A DNA stretch of 64,000 nucleotides from Sycon ciliatum (Eukaryota > Porifera > Calcarea > Leucosolenida > Sycettidae): positions 31,226,017-31,290,016 of the forward strand of contig NC_088645.1 of NCBI RefSeq assembly GCF_964019385.1, in the 5' to 3' direction. Numbering within the stretch: the first letter of the stretch is position 1; the number at the start of each line of letters is the position of its first letter. Under the pieces are notes generated by a model. It made no database searches. It was not told the origin of the DNA and saw only the letters and a list, made by a program, of their open reading frames with translations. Made by a program: the position numbers and the translations under genes. Below, in pieces: positions 33,701 to 45,724 of this stretch.

Positions 33701-33915
33701 GACCTACCAATGGTACTGGACGGTGGCATGTCAGTTGCGGTGCGTGTAGACGGACTGGTTGAGCCCGGAACCTGCGCGTTCCCAATGAGTTGCTGGTCCA
33801 GAACGTCCCACGCCAACTGCTGAGACTCCGACACAGAATCGTTGGCGTTGTCGACTGTGATACCGGTAGTTCTACAGGCTGTGTCCTCTGTGGGCGAGCA
33901 TTCTGAAGCAAGCAC
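30742..33915 (-). CDS. LINE reverse transcriptase/endonuclease, N-terminus cut off by a MITE
   Basis: Open for 1,057 codons; the first codon of this stretch (33915) is GTG, so the true start lies further upstream. RT motifs in order: RLIPLDKKPDVRPIGIG (392-408), ADASNAFN with the motif A aspartate at 467, TQGDP (519-523), FADD (550-553), LNPSKS (581-586), RYLGS (615-619). Then RHGGLGL (715-721), a knuckle C841-X-C843-X7-H851-X3-C855, and RLD at 909-911 followed 16 residues later by D928 (FFDVRVFNP). That order (RT, CCHC knuckle, PD...D-like endonuclease) is the R2/NeSL-type layout with no APE domain. Upstream in frame are CENCTPGRKERC and, beyond the MITE, a Cys-rich stretch starting at an ATG at 34562. 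Removing the MITE and one TTA would leave a continuous frame of 1,127 codons. All RT catalytic residues are intact. Confidence 0.85.
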   Translation of the reverse strand: MLASECSPTEDTACRTTGITVDNANDSVSESQQLAWDVLDQQLIGNAQVPGSTSPSTRTATDMPPSSTIGRSTSSQLLAYLDQSQDDLPVPGPHEPDCPQPGRPATFDLPVYTETVRINFVLGTMTAEECANAINRTYDEAVHFRPNAFDVPSGGVGKDFVNQLSQYLLVFGNASPFEGQALKVAMVFQLLLLQKPFQAATSSHAKCLKRRLELWRAGALSDLLHECRTIHNQLEKQQAQRDRITTDNARRFASLVTDGKLGAALQYLDDDTSGGILDLDDRIGDRPVRDILVEKHPLAEPTQPAAVLPGTPPAPPHPVRFEALTRDVVRRAALSTHGAAGPSGVDADTWRRMCTGFGVASDDLCDAVASCARRLATSMADPWSLQAYTSCRLIPLDKKPDVRPIGIGEGLRRIVGKAILSLLRDDILEAAGSLQLCAGHECGVEAAIHAIREVFADDETEGLLLADASNAFNCLNRAVYLQNIQHLCPAMSPVVINTYRQPAQLFVGGEVILSSEGTTQGDPIAMPLYALGVLPLLQSVSTANTVQAWFADDSGAGGKLMPLRAWWHSLTEQGPAYGYHLNPSKSVLLVKPEHYDRAVEMFADTGVDIRVDGCRYLGSAIGTPAFLDSFVEQKATRWLNLVEKLSSYAETQPQAAYAALTQGLQNKWSFLCRTTPTAAAALTPVEKLLMERLIPALTGHIVNSEERSILALPCRHGGLGLGNPVDLASQYDASRRVTESLQTNIKLQTMALGSATSLVRTAKAEVRITAWNAVKAHALLLRSSVPEAKQRVIDLAAEKGSSSLLTCRPLKRHGFALSKAEFRDGVHLRYNWQPQRMPSGCVCGSQFTVAHALSCPTGGYPTIRHNEIRDVTAGFLKRVATNVSVEPHLEPLSGEQLRYRTAIRDDQARLDVAANGVWGGRFERTFFDVRVFNPFASSNQSSSISATYVRHEKAKKRSYEERLREIEHASFVPLVFSTTGGMGKQSASLYKRIASLIAEKSGEPYSVVMSFIRCRLSFALLRASVMCLRGSRSVFAVHAPVSSSASLVAAEAGTSRH

Positions 33916-34030
33916 GTGCCGAACGGTTTGAACTTCTACGGGATGTGCAGTTGTACCGGTCCTGGTGACCGTTGGCGAATTTCGACACCTTTCCTTCCTC
34001 CCCGGCGTGCAGTTTTCACAAGCTCTGTTA

Positions 34031-34464
34031 GCCTGTGTTTACATGAGGCGTTTCAACCCGGGTTGAGTTCGACTCGGGTCAGATTTCAACCCGCCATGTG
34101 CACAAAGTGAATGGCGCGTTTACATGACGCATTGCGCTTGACCCGGGTTGAAATTTCGCCCCGGGTTGATTTCAACCCCCCCCCCCCCAAGGGGAGGGTT
34201 GAAACCAACCCGGGTCAAGAAAATCGTACAAACGTACTTCTGTGCGTATCTCGCGCCAGGTTTGAACAGCACTGCAGATGCAAATTTCGCGCGAACGGAT
34301 TCACGTGACCATGCAGGACTGTAGAAGTGGACTTTTGGCGGCATATCAGTATTTGACCCGGGTCAACTGTCTTCATGTAAACGCTCACCTCTTTTGTTTG
34401 TCGTACAGACTTTCAACCCGGGCTGAACTCGACCCGGGTTGAAATTTCTCATGTAAACACAGCC
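34031..34464. mobile_element. Harbinger-like MITE inserted in the LINE coding region, 434 bp
   Basis: The inverted ends GCCTGTGTTTACATGA (left) and TCATGTAAACACAGCC (right) have one terminal mismatch. TTA flanks both sides (34028-34030 and 34465-34467). Many internal CAACCCGGGTTGA motifs are mirrored between the halves, and a C-run (34178-34191) lies inside. It splits an N-terminal Cys-rich region of the LINE protein; excising it with one TTA keeps the frame. Confidence 0.9.
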
Positions 34465-34840
34465 TTAGATTCTCGGCATTTACAATTGGCTCCACACTTG
34501 GAGTTGCCACTACACTGGCAACACTGGCTCCCACCAGTTGCGGAGCTGCTCCCTTGGAGCATAGTGATGCGAAAGTCCGAACGTCTACCGTGCAAACATA
34601 GTCGCAAGACGGGTTCATGAAGGAGCGAAAAAAAACGCGAACTGTACTGTCGGCGATACTCCAGAAACTCTCTGCTCAAATCGACGGCGATTTATTTCGC
34701 GATTTTAGGTCGATCGCCACGGAAAACCACACCAAACGTTGACAAAACTCCACGTTTTTCACTGAAGACGCATTGGATGTCCTGATAAAACGGATGGAAA
34801 ACCTCGTAATGGCTGCTGAAGAAGAAGAAATGGGTAGGAC

Positions 34841-35980
34841 TAAAGGGACAAGCCCAACTTTTTTTGCAGTTTTCTGTCATAAAAAAATAAACGTCACAGG
34901 CTGCTCTTCGCAGGTGTCCGCGTCGGAGCGGTCCGGGCGAGCGACCGCATCTCAGTGGGACACTTGTCCGTGGCCGTTGTACTGGAAATCTGTGGCAGAA
35001 CTTTGCCATGCCAGAGGCTACACACACCCGGGTACCGGGATAGACAAATCCTTGGTGTTGCTCCTTTCATTTTTATTTGTTCTTGCTGAGAAAGAAACGT
35101 TGCTGCTTGGATTGGAAAGCTTTCTGTTCACTCCAGCGACTTTCCTCTAGTAACGTTGCTCACTGATAATGATCATAGCTCGTGATACCAATGGTGAAGA
35201 GAAGCTGGGTTTCTTGCCATTTGCAACTTCCTGGCTCTGAAAATATAGCTTGAACAAATAAGAGCTCCAAGTATTTTAGTTTTAGATTTCGATGTGCCAG
35301 ACCTATCGTTACGAGATGCAGAGATGAGGAGCAAGGGAGGCGTTGGATTAATGCCAATAATGGTGTTTATGGCCCAGACAACGCCAGCGATTTTCACTTG
35401 TCAAGAGGACAGTCAAGTTGGAGCAGGCAGATGACAGATTATTTGAGCATTTATAGCGGAGTGGGTGGTTTGCTAAAGAGAATCGTCTCAGTACCTCATG
35501 GTTACTAGTATCTGACAAATGCCTCTTATTGCTAGTCTACATTAGAGCATAGCAGAATTGATCATGTCACAAGTAGTGTCAAGACTTGATGTCCTACGAT
35601 TATACTCAGATCATGTTGTAACTTCACGGGAATATCCGTCCTACCACTTTACGCTCTCCCAAAATTGCCTGCAGGAGTCACGTGCCTGTGCAAGGAACAA
35701 TGCGTTTGCATTGCTTACGGATATCCGTCCTACCACTTTACGCTCTCCCAAAATTGCCTGCAGGAGTCACGTGCCTGTGCAAGGAACAATGCGTTTGCAT
35801 TGCTTACGGATGCAAGCGGATGGAGTGTAGACCAGATGAGAAAAAGTGATCCGGATATTCAACTAGCTTGGACCGCCATTATAAATTTGCCTGATGCCTG
35901 GACTATCTGAACATTGCTCCAAACCAATCCACAGAAGCAATACCCTCACAGGAAGCCAAATGATAAACCCATTCATCAGC
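34841..35980 (+). repeat. Inverted repeat arm, left (unclassified element)
   Basis: Begins TAAAGGGACAAGCCCAAC and is the reverse complement of about 41000-42163, with roughly 80-85% identity by eye plus indels. Both arms encode a related peptide (here ACARNNAFALLTDASGW at about 35770-35822). An 89-bp direct duplication (35632-35720 and 35721-35809) is unique to this arm. The arms could be two copies of one element inserted in opposite orientation, or the long inverted ends of one 7.3-kb element. Confidence 0.8.
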
Positions 35981-36129
35981 TTTCGAACCTTTCATCAAAA
36001 CATAATGCAGTGCATGCCTACTACTACTCAAACGAGATCAACGGATGCCACATGCCACACAGATACAACGTGGAGGCTCAATATTTTCAAGACCCCGTGC
36101 AGTCTAGACAACTAGAACAACGAGGTTTG

Positions 36130-36780
36130 CACCTAATGTCCCTCGATTTGCTTGCCGTATTTAGTTCCTTGCAATTGAAGCAAGCCGTATCAGAGAACCG
36201 GTCACTGAGTTTGCAGTGTCGTCGTCGCGCGTATGTTGCCGTGGTGCTCTCTACCCTCCTGTACGGCGCGGAGACCTGGACAACGAAGGCTCCGGACCTA
36301 CGACACCTCAACCTTTTCCACCATCAATGTGTCAGATCTATCGTTGGAGTGTCGCGACGGCAGCAATGGGAGACCCACGCAACGTCCTCAGCCCTTGCAA
36401 AGACCCTTGGAGTGCCTGAGGACATTGGTCACATCATACGGGAATGACGTTTGCGCTGGCTTGGACACGTGGCACGGAGGGAAGATCACCGGTTGCCGAA
36501 GTGTGTTCTCTTCGGTGAACTGCCTGCCCCGCGCCCCGCGTGTGATCCACGCAAGAGGTGGAGGGACGTTGTTATGCATGACTTTGCGTTGGTTGAGCCA
36601 CCGGTACCAACATGTGGATGGTACGATGCAGCCCAGAACCATCCGGAGTGGCGTGCCATTGCCCGTCGACCACACAAGGCACCCTCTGCTGCTGGCTACG
36701 GTTGCGCCTGCGGCCGCATGTTCCGTCGAAGCGGTGACCTGAAACGCCATCAGTCATTCTGTCGTGGACTGGAGAAATAA
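36130..36780 (+). pseudogene. LINE RT C-terminal fragment with one in-frame stop
   Basis: The frame contains LSTLLYGAETWTT and LNLFHHQCVRSIVGVSRRQQ (RT thumb region) and reads into a TGA at 36445-36447. It continues in the same frame with RLRWLGHVARREDHRLPK, PRKRWRDVVMHDF and a final Cys/His finger CACGRMFRRSGDLKRHQSFC before a stop at 36780. The only visible defect within this fragment is the stop codon. The 5' part is missing. The finger-ended C-terminus resembles the family at 23980 and 47404-48838, but the fingers differ enough to suggest another subfamily, and this copy is not flanked by CA repeats. Confidence 0.8.
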
Positions 36781-37149
36781 CAATGCGGTATCATTGCTAC
36801 GCAATGGGCAAGGTCAAGGTGTGTTTATGGTGGTACAGGACATGCTATGTACGCCTCTTTGGTCGCTCACACATTATCCATTGCCGGCATTTGTTACACG
36901 TTATTATCAATTTGTTATGACCTTCGCTGGTCTGCACACCCACCCAATCTACTCTCTACTCTACTCTCTGAAGTTGAGACTTTCGTTTGCCATTTCATCC
37001 GGTAGTTTGACTCTCTGAGAATATCCCTGCTACATGTACATGTATAATATAATTTATACTTTACAATTATCCTTGTACGTGTCTATCTTCTTGACACCAT
37101 GACTTTCTTTGAAGGTCTTGTAGCTATGAAATGTTATTTGCTGCAGGCC

Positions 37150-37789
37150 ATGTGTGTGGTGTGGTGTGTGTGTGTGTGTGTGCATCCGTGAATGTCCCAC
37201 GCTTGGCCCGTGGGTAAATATACAGTCATGTATATGTTATGTGCCACTCCAATTTCGCTCTCTGTATAATATTATGCAGCACAGTGGCAGGCATAGAGAG
37301 AGAGAGAGAGAGAGAGAGACGTTTTAATGTCTCTGATGTGAATTCTTCACTACTACATAATCTACATTGTACTTGTATGATCGAGCGTATGAGTGTGTGT
37401 GTGTGTGTGTGTGTACTTGTATGATCGAGCGTACAAGTGTGTGTGTGTGTGGGTGTGCATTTGCAGATTTGGTGCTTCTCTTGCGACGGGCGTATACATG
37501 GTGTGTGTGGGTGCATCCGTGAATGCCCCACGTGTGGGTAAATATACAGTCATGTACGTGTTCTGTGCCATTCAATTTCACTAACTGTATGTGCAGCACA
37601 GTGGCAGGCATAGAGAGAGAGAGAGAGATACGTTTTAATAATGTGTCTGAGGTGAATTCTTCACTACTACATGTACTTGTATGATCGAGCGTACGAATGT
37701 GTGTGCGTGTGAATGTCCCACTCATAGCCACGTGCGCGGTGCCACACAATTTCATTATGTGTAGAACAGCGGCTGGTAGAGAGATAGAG

Positions 37790-37790
<1 letters not shown>
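37150..37790. repeat. Degenerate tandem duplication with TG and GA microsatellites
   Basis: A block of about 300 bp (GCAGCACAGTGGCAGGCATA, then a GA tract, GTGAATTCTTCACTACTACA, GTATGATCGAGCGTA, then TG) occurs at about 37270-37450 and 37590-37710, with a partial third copy to 37790. Confidence 0.8.
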
Positions 37791-39060
<1,270 letters not shown>

Positions 39061-39063
39061 AGA

Positions 39064-39296
39064 TACTGTAAAAGCAGAAATTTTCGGTGGTGTTTTATTT
39101 TCGGTAACTTCGGTGCCGATAATTTTTACCGAAAATAAAACGCACCCAAATTTTCGGTACAACCGATACTGTATACATGTAGTACTAGTACACCTACCTG
39201 GAGAACGGGTTTCACCGAAAATTTCCCGCTACCGAACCGCCGATTTTGGCGAATACCGAAAATATTACACCGCCGAAAATTTCTGCTTTTACAGTA
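39064..39296. mobile_element. Mariner-like MITE, 233 bp
   Basis: The inverted ends TACTGTAAAAGCAGAAATTT and AAATTTCTGCTTTTACAGTA match over about 29 bp, with TA at the edges as the likely duplication. The interior is filled with TTTTCGGT / ACCGAAAA motifs in both orientations. Confidence 0.85.
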
Positions 39297-39362
39297 CGAG
39301 AGATTTCGTTCGTTGGATTTCTAATACTGAAGTAGTATAATACAAGTAGGTAGCAGCATTAA

Positions 39363-39784
39363 GCGGGATTCACAGAAGCTTTTTTGCGATGCGACACGCG
39401 ATGCGACAGACGCGAAACCGGGAAAACCCCAAATCGCAGCCATGTCGCACCCCACGCAACTGCCGCAACTGGGCCATCGCAGGCCATCGCAGAAGTTGAG
39501 CTTGGCTCAACTTTTGCGATGCGATGCGATGCGACAAGCGATTTGGTGTACGATTTTGACCTTTTCTACAGCAAAGTTGTACAAAGGTGCAAGAGTTGCC
39601 TTTAAATTTTTACAAGTTGTGTCAAACCGCGCGAATATCATGGTGACGTACCCAAATCAGCAAAACTTTGTCGCATCGCTGACTTCTTCTGTGAATGGTA
39701 TTTCGCGAGTTCGCATCGCACGCATCCATCGCAGATCGCGTCGCATCGCGTGTCGCATCGCAAAAAAGCTTCTGTGAATCCCGC
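39363..39784. mobile_element. MITE with about 50-bp inverted ends, TTAA flanks
   Basis: GCGGGATTCACAGAAGCTTT is mirrored at the right end (AAAGCTTCTGTGAATCCCGC), with the match running on through GCGATGCGACACGCGATGCG. TTAA is present at 39359-39362 and 39785-39788. The flanks can also be read as TTA or TAA, so piggyBac/Kolobok-type and Harbinger-type are both possible. The interior is rich in GCGATGCGAC repeats. Confidence 0.82.
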
Positions 39785-40033
39785 TTAATGCACACAGATC
39801 TAGAGTCCTGAGAGTTGTCGAATGCGGCGAAAGCAGAGTGTAGTAGACACTACTGTACAGGAGTGAAGCAAAGCTGATTTGTTGTAATGCTGCCTGACTG
39901 CTTGCCTGTGTGCAATAATGAGGTGAACTCATAAAACAGTGAGCCGAAAAAAATACGATTAAAAAGCCGATTCACAAACCAGGTAAAGACAGGAAGAGAA
40001 GGAAAGATATGTGCGCATATACCCTGCACCCGT

Positions 40034-40034
40034 G

Positions 40035-40080
<46 letters not shown>
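40034..40080. repeat. (CA)n microsatellite
   Basis: Short uninterrupted CA run. Confidence 0.92.
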
Positions 40081-40083
<3 letters not shown>

Positions 40084-40305
40084 GGGAGTTGATAGGTGGA
40101 GAATTGCGAAAACAGGGGGCCCAGTGTGCCCTCAAGGAGATAAAGAGATAGAGATAGATAGAGAGATATTTTTGGCACAGTATATTCGGCCCTGGTTTAA
40201 ATATGGCTTTGGAATTTATTTTTCATTGCAATCAGGTTCGGCCTCATTTCTCTGTGCTGTGCTAATGAGTCCACAAAGGACGAACAGTTCTGTCCCCAGA
40301 TTGGA

Positions 40306-40318
40306 TAGATAGATAGAT

Positions 40319-40363
<45 letters not shown>

Positions 40364-40391
40364 TGAAGATAGAGAGAGAGATATATAGATG

Positions 40392-40431
<40 letters not shown>

Positions 40432-40451
40432 AGAGAGAGAGAGGGGGGGGG

Positions 40452-40503
<52 letters not shown>

Positions 40504-40516
40504 AAGAGAGAGAGAC
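40306..40516. repeat. (GATA)n/(GA)n compound microsatellite with G-runs
   Basis: GATA repeats, then GA repeats interrupted by two G-runs (about 40422-40430 and 40443-40454). Confidence 0.92.
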
Positions 40517-40999
40517 ATAGGCAGCTGTCTTGGTCATTATCATCCGATGTATTCCGTGTGGCGTAGACCAGGTGTGCATTGAGAATCCTTTCACAAGGCA
40601 TCGCAATAATTATAATTACGGAATTGGGCAGTAATGGGGTGCTAGTCTTGATATGTTTCACTCAGGTCATGTCTGATATCGTTGGCATAAGAGAAAATCA
40701 GTGGGTGTACATCCACTGCACTTGCAAACTTGCGTGTCTCTCTTGCGACGAATGCACATGGTACTTGGTGTCTGTGTCAATTGGCTCATTCTGTGGGCGA
40801 GTGGTCACTGCCTGAGTTCAATGTCGGAAAAGGTAAGTAGCTCTAGAGTGCAGTATAGAGAAAATTATGCCAAATATGCGGTCATTAGGAGAGACTATAC
40901 CAGCAACTTCGACTCATATACTTCAATATCTAATTGGATCTGTATAGAAGACGCTGCTCAGTGGTATTCGAGTTGTGGTTGATCAACAGCGTATCTTTT

Positions 41000-42163
41000 A
41001 GGTACATGTGGCATCCATTGGTCTTGTGTGAGTGACACTAGGCATGCAACCGGACAACGTTGGTGAAAGGTTTCATTACCAAAGAACTTGATTGGTTTGC
41101 CATGTAGCTTCCTGTGTGGCGTCACATCGTTTCCGTGGACTGGTTTAGATTCTTGCCCACGTTTCCAGGAGTCCAGCCAATTAATAGCAGCCGAAGCTAT
41201 TTGAATAGCCAGATTATGTCTTCTTATCTGCTCTGCACTCCATCCGCTTGCATCAGTAAGCAATGCAAACACGTTGTCCCCTGCACAGGCACGTGACTTC
41301 TGCAGGGAATTCCGGGAGAGCGTAAAGTGGCAGGACGAATTACCGTGAAGTTGCCACATGATCTGAGTACAATCGTAGCACATCAAGTCTTGACACTACT
41401 AGTACTTGTGACATGATCAATTCTGCTATGCTCTAATGCAGACTAGCAATAAGAGGCATTTGTCAGATACTAGTAACCATGAGGTACTGAGATGATTCTC
41501 TTCGGCAAGCGGCTGAAGCCACCCACTCTGCAAAAAAATGCGCCAAAATTAATAATCTGTCATCTGCCTGCTCCAACTTGACTGTCCTCCTGACAAGTGA
41601 AAACCGCTGGCGTTGTCCGGCCATAAACACCATTATTGGCATCAATCCAACGCATTAATCCAACGCCTTCGTTGCTCCTCATCTCTGCAGCTCATACCAA
41701 TAGGTCTGGCACGTCGAAAAACTAAAATACTCGGAGCTACAAGCTACATTTTCAGAGACAGGGAGTTGCAAATGGCAAGAAACCCAGCTTCCCTTCACCT
41801 TTGGCATCACGAGCAATGACCATTTATCAGCCAGCAATGTTTTACTAGAGCAAAGGCGCTGGCGGGAACAGAAACAGCAACGTTTCTTTCTCAGCAAAAA
41901 CAAATACATTGTAAAATGGAAAGGAACAAAAAAGGATCAACACCAGGGATTCGTCCATACCCGGTAGATCTACCCAGGCCAGGTGTGTTCTACCCCTGGA
42001 AAGGCTCTCCCACAGATTGCGGTACAAAAGCCACGGCCAAGTGTCCCACTGAGGTGCGGTCGCTTGCCCGGACCGCTGGGACGCGGACACCTACGAAGAG
42101 CAGCCTGTGACGTTTATTTTTTATGACAGAAAATCCGCAAAAAAAGTTGGGCTTGTCCCTTTA
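41000..42163 (-). repeat. Inverted repeat arm, right
   Basis: Partner of 34841-35980, ending in GTTGGGCTTGTCCCTTTA. On the minus strand it holds a 142-codon frame (41386-40958) with HFTLSRNSLQKSRACAGDNV and FALLTDASGWSAEQIRRHNL. The related peptide in the left arm suggests a once-coding element. I do not recognise the protein. The outer end abuts the MITE at 42164. Confidence 0.8.
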
Positions 42164-42611
42164 GGGCCTGGTCAGACTGCGGCAAATTTTGGTTGCCTGA
42201 CGAAAACAGAACAGCGTCCAGAATTTGAATCGCGATCACACTACACATGTGGGGAGAATGAAAATTCAAACTTCATTTCGAGCGTCAAGTGGTAGTCTCC
42301 ACGAACGACGTCAAATTCCTTCACCTTGGGGATCGCCAACACCTTCAGTGCAATCCTTGCAACCATCCTTATGAGTTTTGTTGTTGTCCGTGGCCAATTA
42401 GCTCCTCGATATCGAGATGAAAAAATCAGTGATTATCAGCGTCAATGGCGTATCAGCGTCAAATCCTGTTTGGAGCGGAAAAGCGTGGTCCGTTCTTGCT
42501 TTTTTTTTGGAGCGTCAACTCTCGCTTTTGCCGCTCTGGCGGCAAGTTACTATGGAGATTCGGATTATAATCCTAGGATTATTTCGATTTTGCCGCAGTC
42601 TGACCAGGCCC
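42164..42611. mobile_element. 448-bp MITE with TA flanks
   Basis: The inverted ends GGGCCTGGTCAGACTGCGGC and GCCGCAGTCTGACCAGGCCC are perfect over 20 bp or more, with TA at 42162-42163 and 42612-42613. It abuts the end of the inverted arm, so it probably inserted at that arm's terminal TA. The superfamily is uncertain. Confidence 0.82.
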
Positions 42612-42615
42612 TAAG

Positions 42616-44008
42616 CCTTTCGCAGAAGAAATTTGTCGAACTTCCAACAAGGCGCACTTCAAAAGGAGTGCAACAAAAAAAGTTTCGCCAGGGAAAGTAG
42701 GCAGGTCGGATTCAGTGATGCTTTTGCTATCGATTGATGTCAGTTCCAGGTGTTCGATTTGTAAGTGCAACAGGGGACTCACTTTGGCACCACTGGCTGA
42801 TGGACTAGCACGCCAAATATGGAAATACAGTAACGACAAGATAATGATAGCACCCCTTTTGCATTGATTGCTGTGGGAAATGTTGGTGCTGTAGACAGAC
42901 TTTTCCATGGTACTAGACCGCCTGAGAATAATTATCACTCCAGTGCCCCCTTGTGTGACGGTATCCATTCTGACCATACTGTCAAGTGTTTGGAGCTGGT
43001 TTTTCATTAAGAGTGCTTCTGGTAATGCCTATCGGTCGAGAGCATAGAGAAATAACATACCGTCGGTCAGTGTCGTGCAATGTTTTCGCACGAGCTGATT
43101 GTTTAGTAACTGGTGGTGTTAGTGGACAATAGCGTAACTTGGAGTTCCTTGGTCGTTCTTTTTTGTATAAATTATTATTATTTATTCATATTTTAATAGT
43201 GCAGTCCCCACCCACTCGAGGTCTTCTTACGGGGTACCCTAAATAGAGTCTACAACGAGTTTCGAGTTTACGGCTGCGCATGTTTTGGGTCCAGATTTCT
43301 ACGCGAAGATGAGGTTCTCTACATTGTGGCACACACAGAGAAAATGCCTACAGATCTGCTGGCATCGATCAACTGCAGCAGGCCCAGACAGATTCTGCTC
43401 CGCTCGCCTCGATATTTTGGCGCAAAATGTTGCTGCGAAATCTTCGATATTTTGCCGAGCCTGGCACAACAAACTAGATATTTTGCTCCATTTTCTTCCG
43501 GAAAACGTTATCCTTTTCCCGTACAATCCCCTAAAACGTTCATAAAAATCGCAGGGTCAGTTTCTCAACACGAGTTTCCAAGCACGTGTCCCTGAGTTCT
43601 TCCAAAATCATGTCGATCCACAGTGAATCCCAGTGATATTTCGGTGACCTGATCTCGTCCTGGGCAGTGTGTCCTGCTGAACGGGTAAGAAACAAGGAAA
43701 TCCAAGTATCAGGCATCGATTTTACCCGACATCTCGATATTTTGCCGAAAGAATTGCCGGCAGGATCTGTCTGGGCCTAAACTGCAGACAGAAACCGCCA
43801 AAATATGGAAGGGGAAATTCCCAGTACACATTCCACGTGATCTCTCCACTTGTCGTAGAGCAGAACAGATTTTCTTTACGTTACGGGAACGTGAAGAGAG
43901 TTCCCGGGATTCTTCGCGTCGTCGCATTCCCGTAATGTAGAGCAAAACCTCACTACAAGAAGCACAACACCCATGTACCATGATGTACGCACGAGACGAA
44001 TAAGAGCA
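42616..44008. other. No gene; fragment of the 11576-12492 foldback family
   Basis: 43055-43170 (CCGTCGGTCAGTGTCGTGCA ... AGCGTAACTTGGAGTTCCTT) is homologous to the right arm at 11576-12492 but lacks its MITE. The motifs CTCGATATTTTG and GGCCCAGACAGAT recur in inverted form around 43375-43790. No coding feature was recognised. Confidence 0.5.
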
Positions 44009-44447
44009 AGGTTCCGGAGTACGATTTTTCGTGCCAAAATCCGTAGCAGCGCTACGGATTTTTACGGCGCTACGGATTTTTGGGACGCACTACGGATTTT
44101 TATACCTCGTTTTGGAGCAGTGAAATGTTCCGGAGTACGAAACTTACGTGTTTGCGGTCATTGCCTAGGTTACGATCGCAAACATGTCACATTCTCGCGC
44201 TATGCCATGTTATTTTCAAAATTTGTACCGAAATCAAAGCTTCCGGCGAAAAATTGATGTTTCTCGTGCCAAATTTGTACGCGAAATATCTTTCTGCACG
44301 CGAAAACTCCCTACGAAACAATAACATGGTTCGTATGAAAGCCAGTCCACACGGATTCTCCATTCCGAAAAATTGTCTGGAGCACGCCTCGAAAAAATCC
44401 GTATCGCCCATACGGATTTTGGCATGGAAAATTGTACCCCTGAACCT
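44009..44447. mobile_element. Probable MITE with imperfect 37-bp inverted ends
   Basis: AGGTTCCGGAGTACGATTTT (left) is mirrored with several mismatches by the right end near 44410-44447 (AATTGTACCCCTGAACCT). The interior contains several TACGGATTTT motifs in both orientations. No target duplication could be assigned. Confidence 0.55.
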
Positions 44448-44736
44448 CCCTATATGCTGACAATCACACTGCACTGCACAAGCCGCACATTGTTTTCTTG
44501 GTTGGTTGTGTGTATTTGAATTCGCAAACCGAACGAACTGAGCATGTCCAATGACAAGGAAGCGGATGAGGTCCAAGTAACCGAGACATGGGTAAGCTTG
44601 GAAAGGAGACACAGATGGAAAGAATATATGGATAAAGGAAGCTGTAAGCAAAAGAAAAAAAGAAAACAGAAATAAAGGAGAACAAAAGAAGAAAAAACTT
44701 TATAAATCGTGGTCACGGCGAAGAGAAAGCTCTATA

Positions 44737-45584
44737 TTATTATTATTCACACATATCCGCCGGATGAGTACGCGTGGCCCATGTACCATGGGGACCCACG
44801 AATACAAACCAGCATATGTTCCCTCAGCAATACAAGCAAGCAAGCACGCAAAGATAAATGAGAGCCCAGGCAGCGAAAACAAAACGAAGAGAGATGAGGA
44901 CATAGGCAACGAAAACAATTCCAAAGCATAGCCAGGGATTGAATGTGTGCATCTGGGTACGACAGTTAACACGGCTAGTGCAGCCGTACAGAGCGCAGCA
45001 GCATGAAAATACAAAAGTGCCACAGCAGCAGCAGCCAAGAGTGTACAAACACTAAAAAAGAAGATCAGTCCATGAAAAAATTGTTGTCGCCACAGGTAGA
45101 CATCTCCGGCAAGAATGCATGCGTGCGCACAAGTAGGCAGGCAAGCATGTCAGATGTAATCGTATTATTATTATGGCCAGGCTAATTAACAGTGCTGTTT
45201 CGCAATGAATTCCATCGGCATTTATCATACGCCACCTTCCGAAGCTGGGCTAGGCCAGGTCGCGACAGAAGCACAAGCCCCAGCTTCTCCCGACAATCCA
45301 GTGAGAGAGTGGTTAGCAGTGTTGTTCTTGGTCTGCCTATCCTTCCCCGCAAGGCACCAGAAGCAGCAAAATCGAGAGCGACCTGTGGCGGTGCCCCTGA
45401 TGGCATCCGGAGCACATGCCCCAGGAAGCTCCATCGCCTCGCCGCGATCTCCTTGGAGATGGGTTGGGTGCGACAGCGGTTGTAGAGTTCCGTGTTTTTG
45501 ATTATATTTGGATACTTTATACGGAGTAGCGAGCGGAGGTGACGGCGGTGGCAAACGTCCAGAGACGTTCTGAGTGCCTCAGTG
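44737..45584 (-). mobile_element. 5'-truncated LINE insertion with (AAT)n tail
   Basis: An 848-bp insertion flanked by AGCTCTATA (44728-44736 and 45585-45593). On the minus strand its 3' end is a short (AAT)n run next to 44737. The coding remnant at 45480-45182 reads RRWSFLGHVLRMPSG and then GRIGRPRTTLLTTL, typical of the RT C-terminal domain, and ends with a stop at 45182. The upstream part appears frameshifted. About 440 bp of 3' untranslated sequence follows. Confidence 0.8.
45182..45480 (-). pseudogene. LINE ORF2 C-terminal remnant
   Basis: Coding part of the 44737-45584 insertion: RRWSFLGHVLRMP, GRPRTTLLTTLSL and a final DKCRWNSL before the stop. Unlike the CA-associated family, it lacks terminal Cys/His fingers, so it is a different lineage. 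Confidence 0.65.
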
Positions 45585-45724
45585 AGCTCTATAGCAAAAT
45601 AGCAAAAAAAGAAAGGGGAAAAGGAGGAGATAAATGGTGGTCACGGCCGATGCCTGAGCAGCGGCAGGACACAGTACACACATACATCTACTAAGATTAT
45701 GACAACAACAGGAACAAAAACAGG

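Larger units (their letters stand above)
30556..34669 (-). mobile_element. Nearly full-length LINE with C-terminal restriction-like endonuclease
   Basis: Minus-strand element of 4.1 kb. Its 3' end is a 13-base A-tract (T run at 30556-30568). A 10-bp duplication CTCTGCTCAA flanks it (30546-30555 and 34670-34679), though with only 10 bases this needs confirmation. One large frame (30742-33915) continues upstream without a stop into a MITE at 34031-34464 and resumes on the other side. The MITE accounts for 434 bp, leaving an original element of about 3.7 kb. It shares its family with the truncated copy at 28572-29544, but the 3' untranslated regions differ. Confidence 0.8.
44511..45683 (+). mobile_element. 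Dispersed repeat 'B', copy 2, split by a LINE insertion
   Basis: 44511-44736 and 45594-45683 together reconstruct the repeat found in opposite orientation at 9487-9826 (TTTGAATTCGCAAACCGAAC ... GGCAGGACACAG). The break is exactly at the 9-bp duplication of the inserted LINE fragment. Confidence 0.72.

Noticed and set aside
44728-45593. Treating 44737-45584 as part of repeat B
   Set aside because: An exact 9-bp AGCTCTATA duplication and homology to the uninterrupted copy at 9487-9826 show that it is a later insertion.
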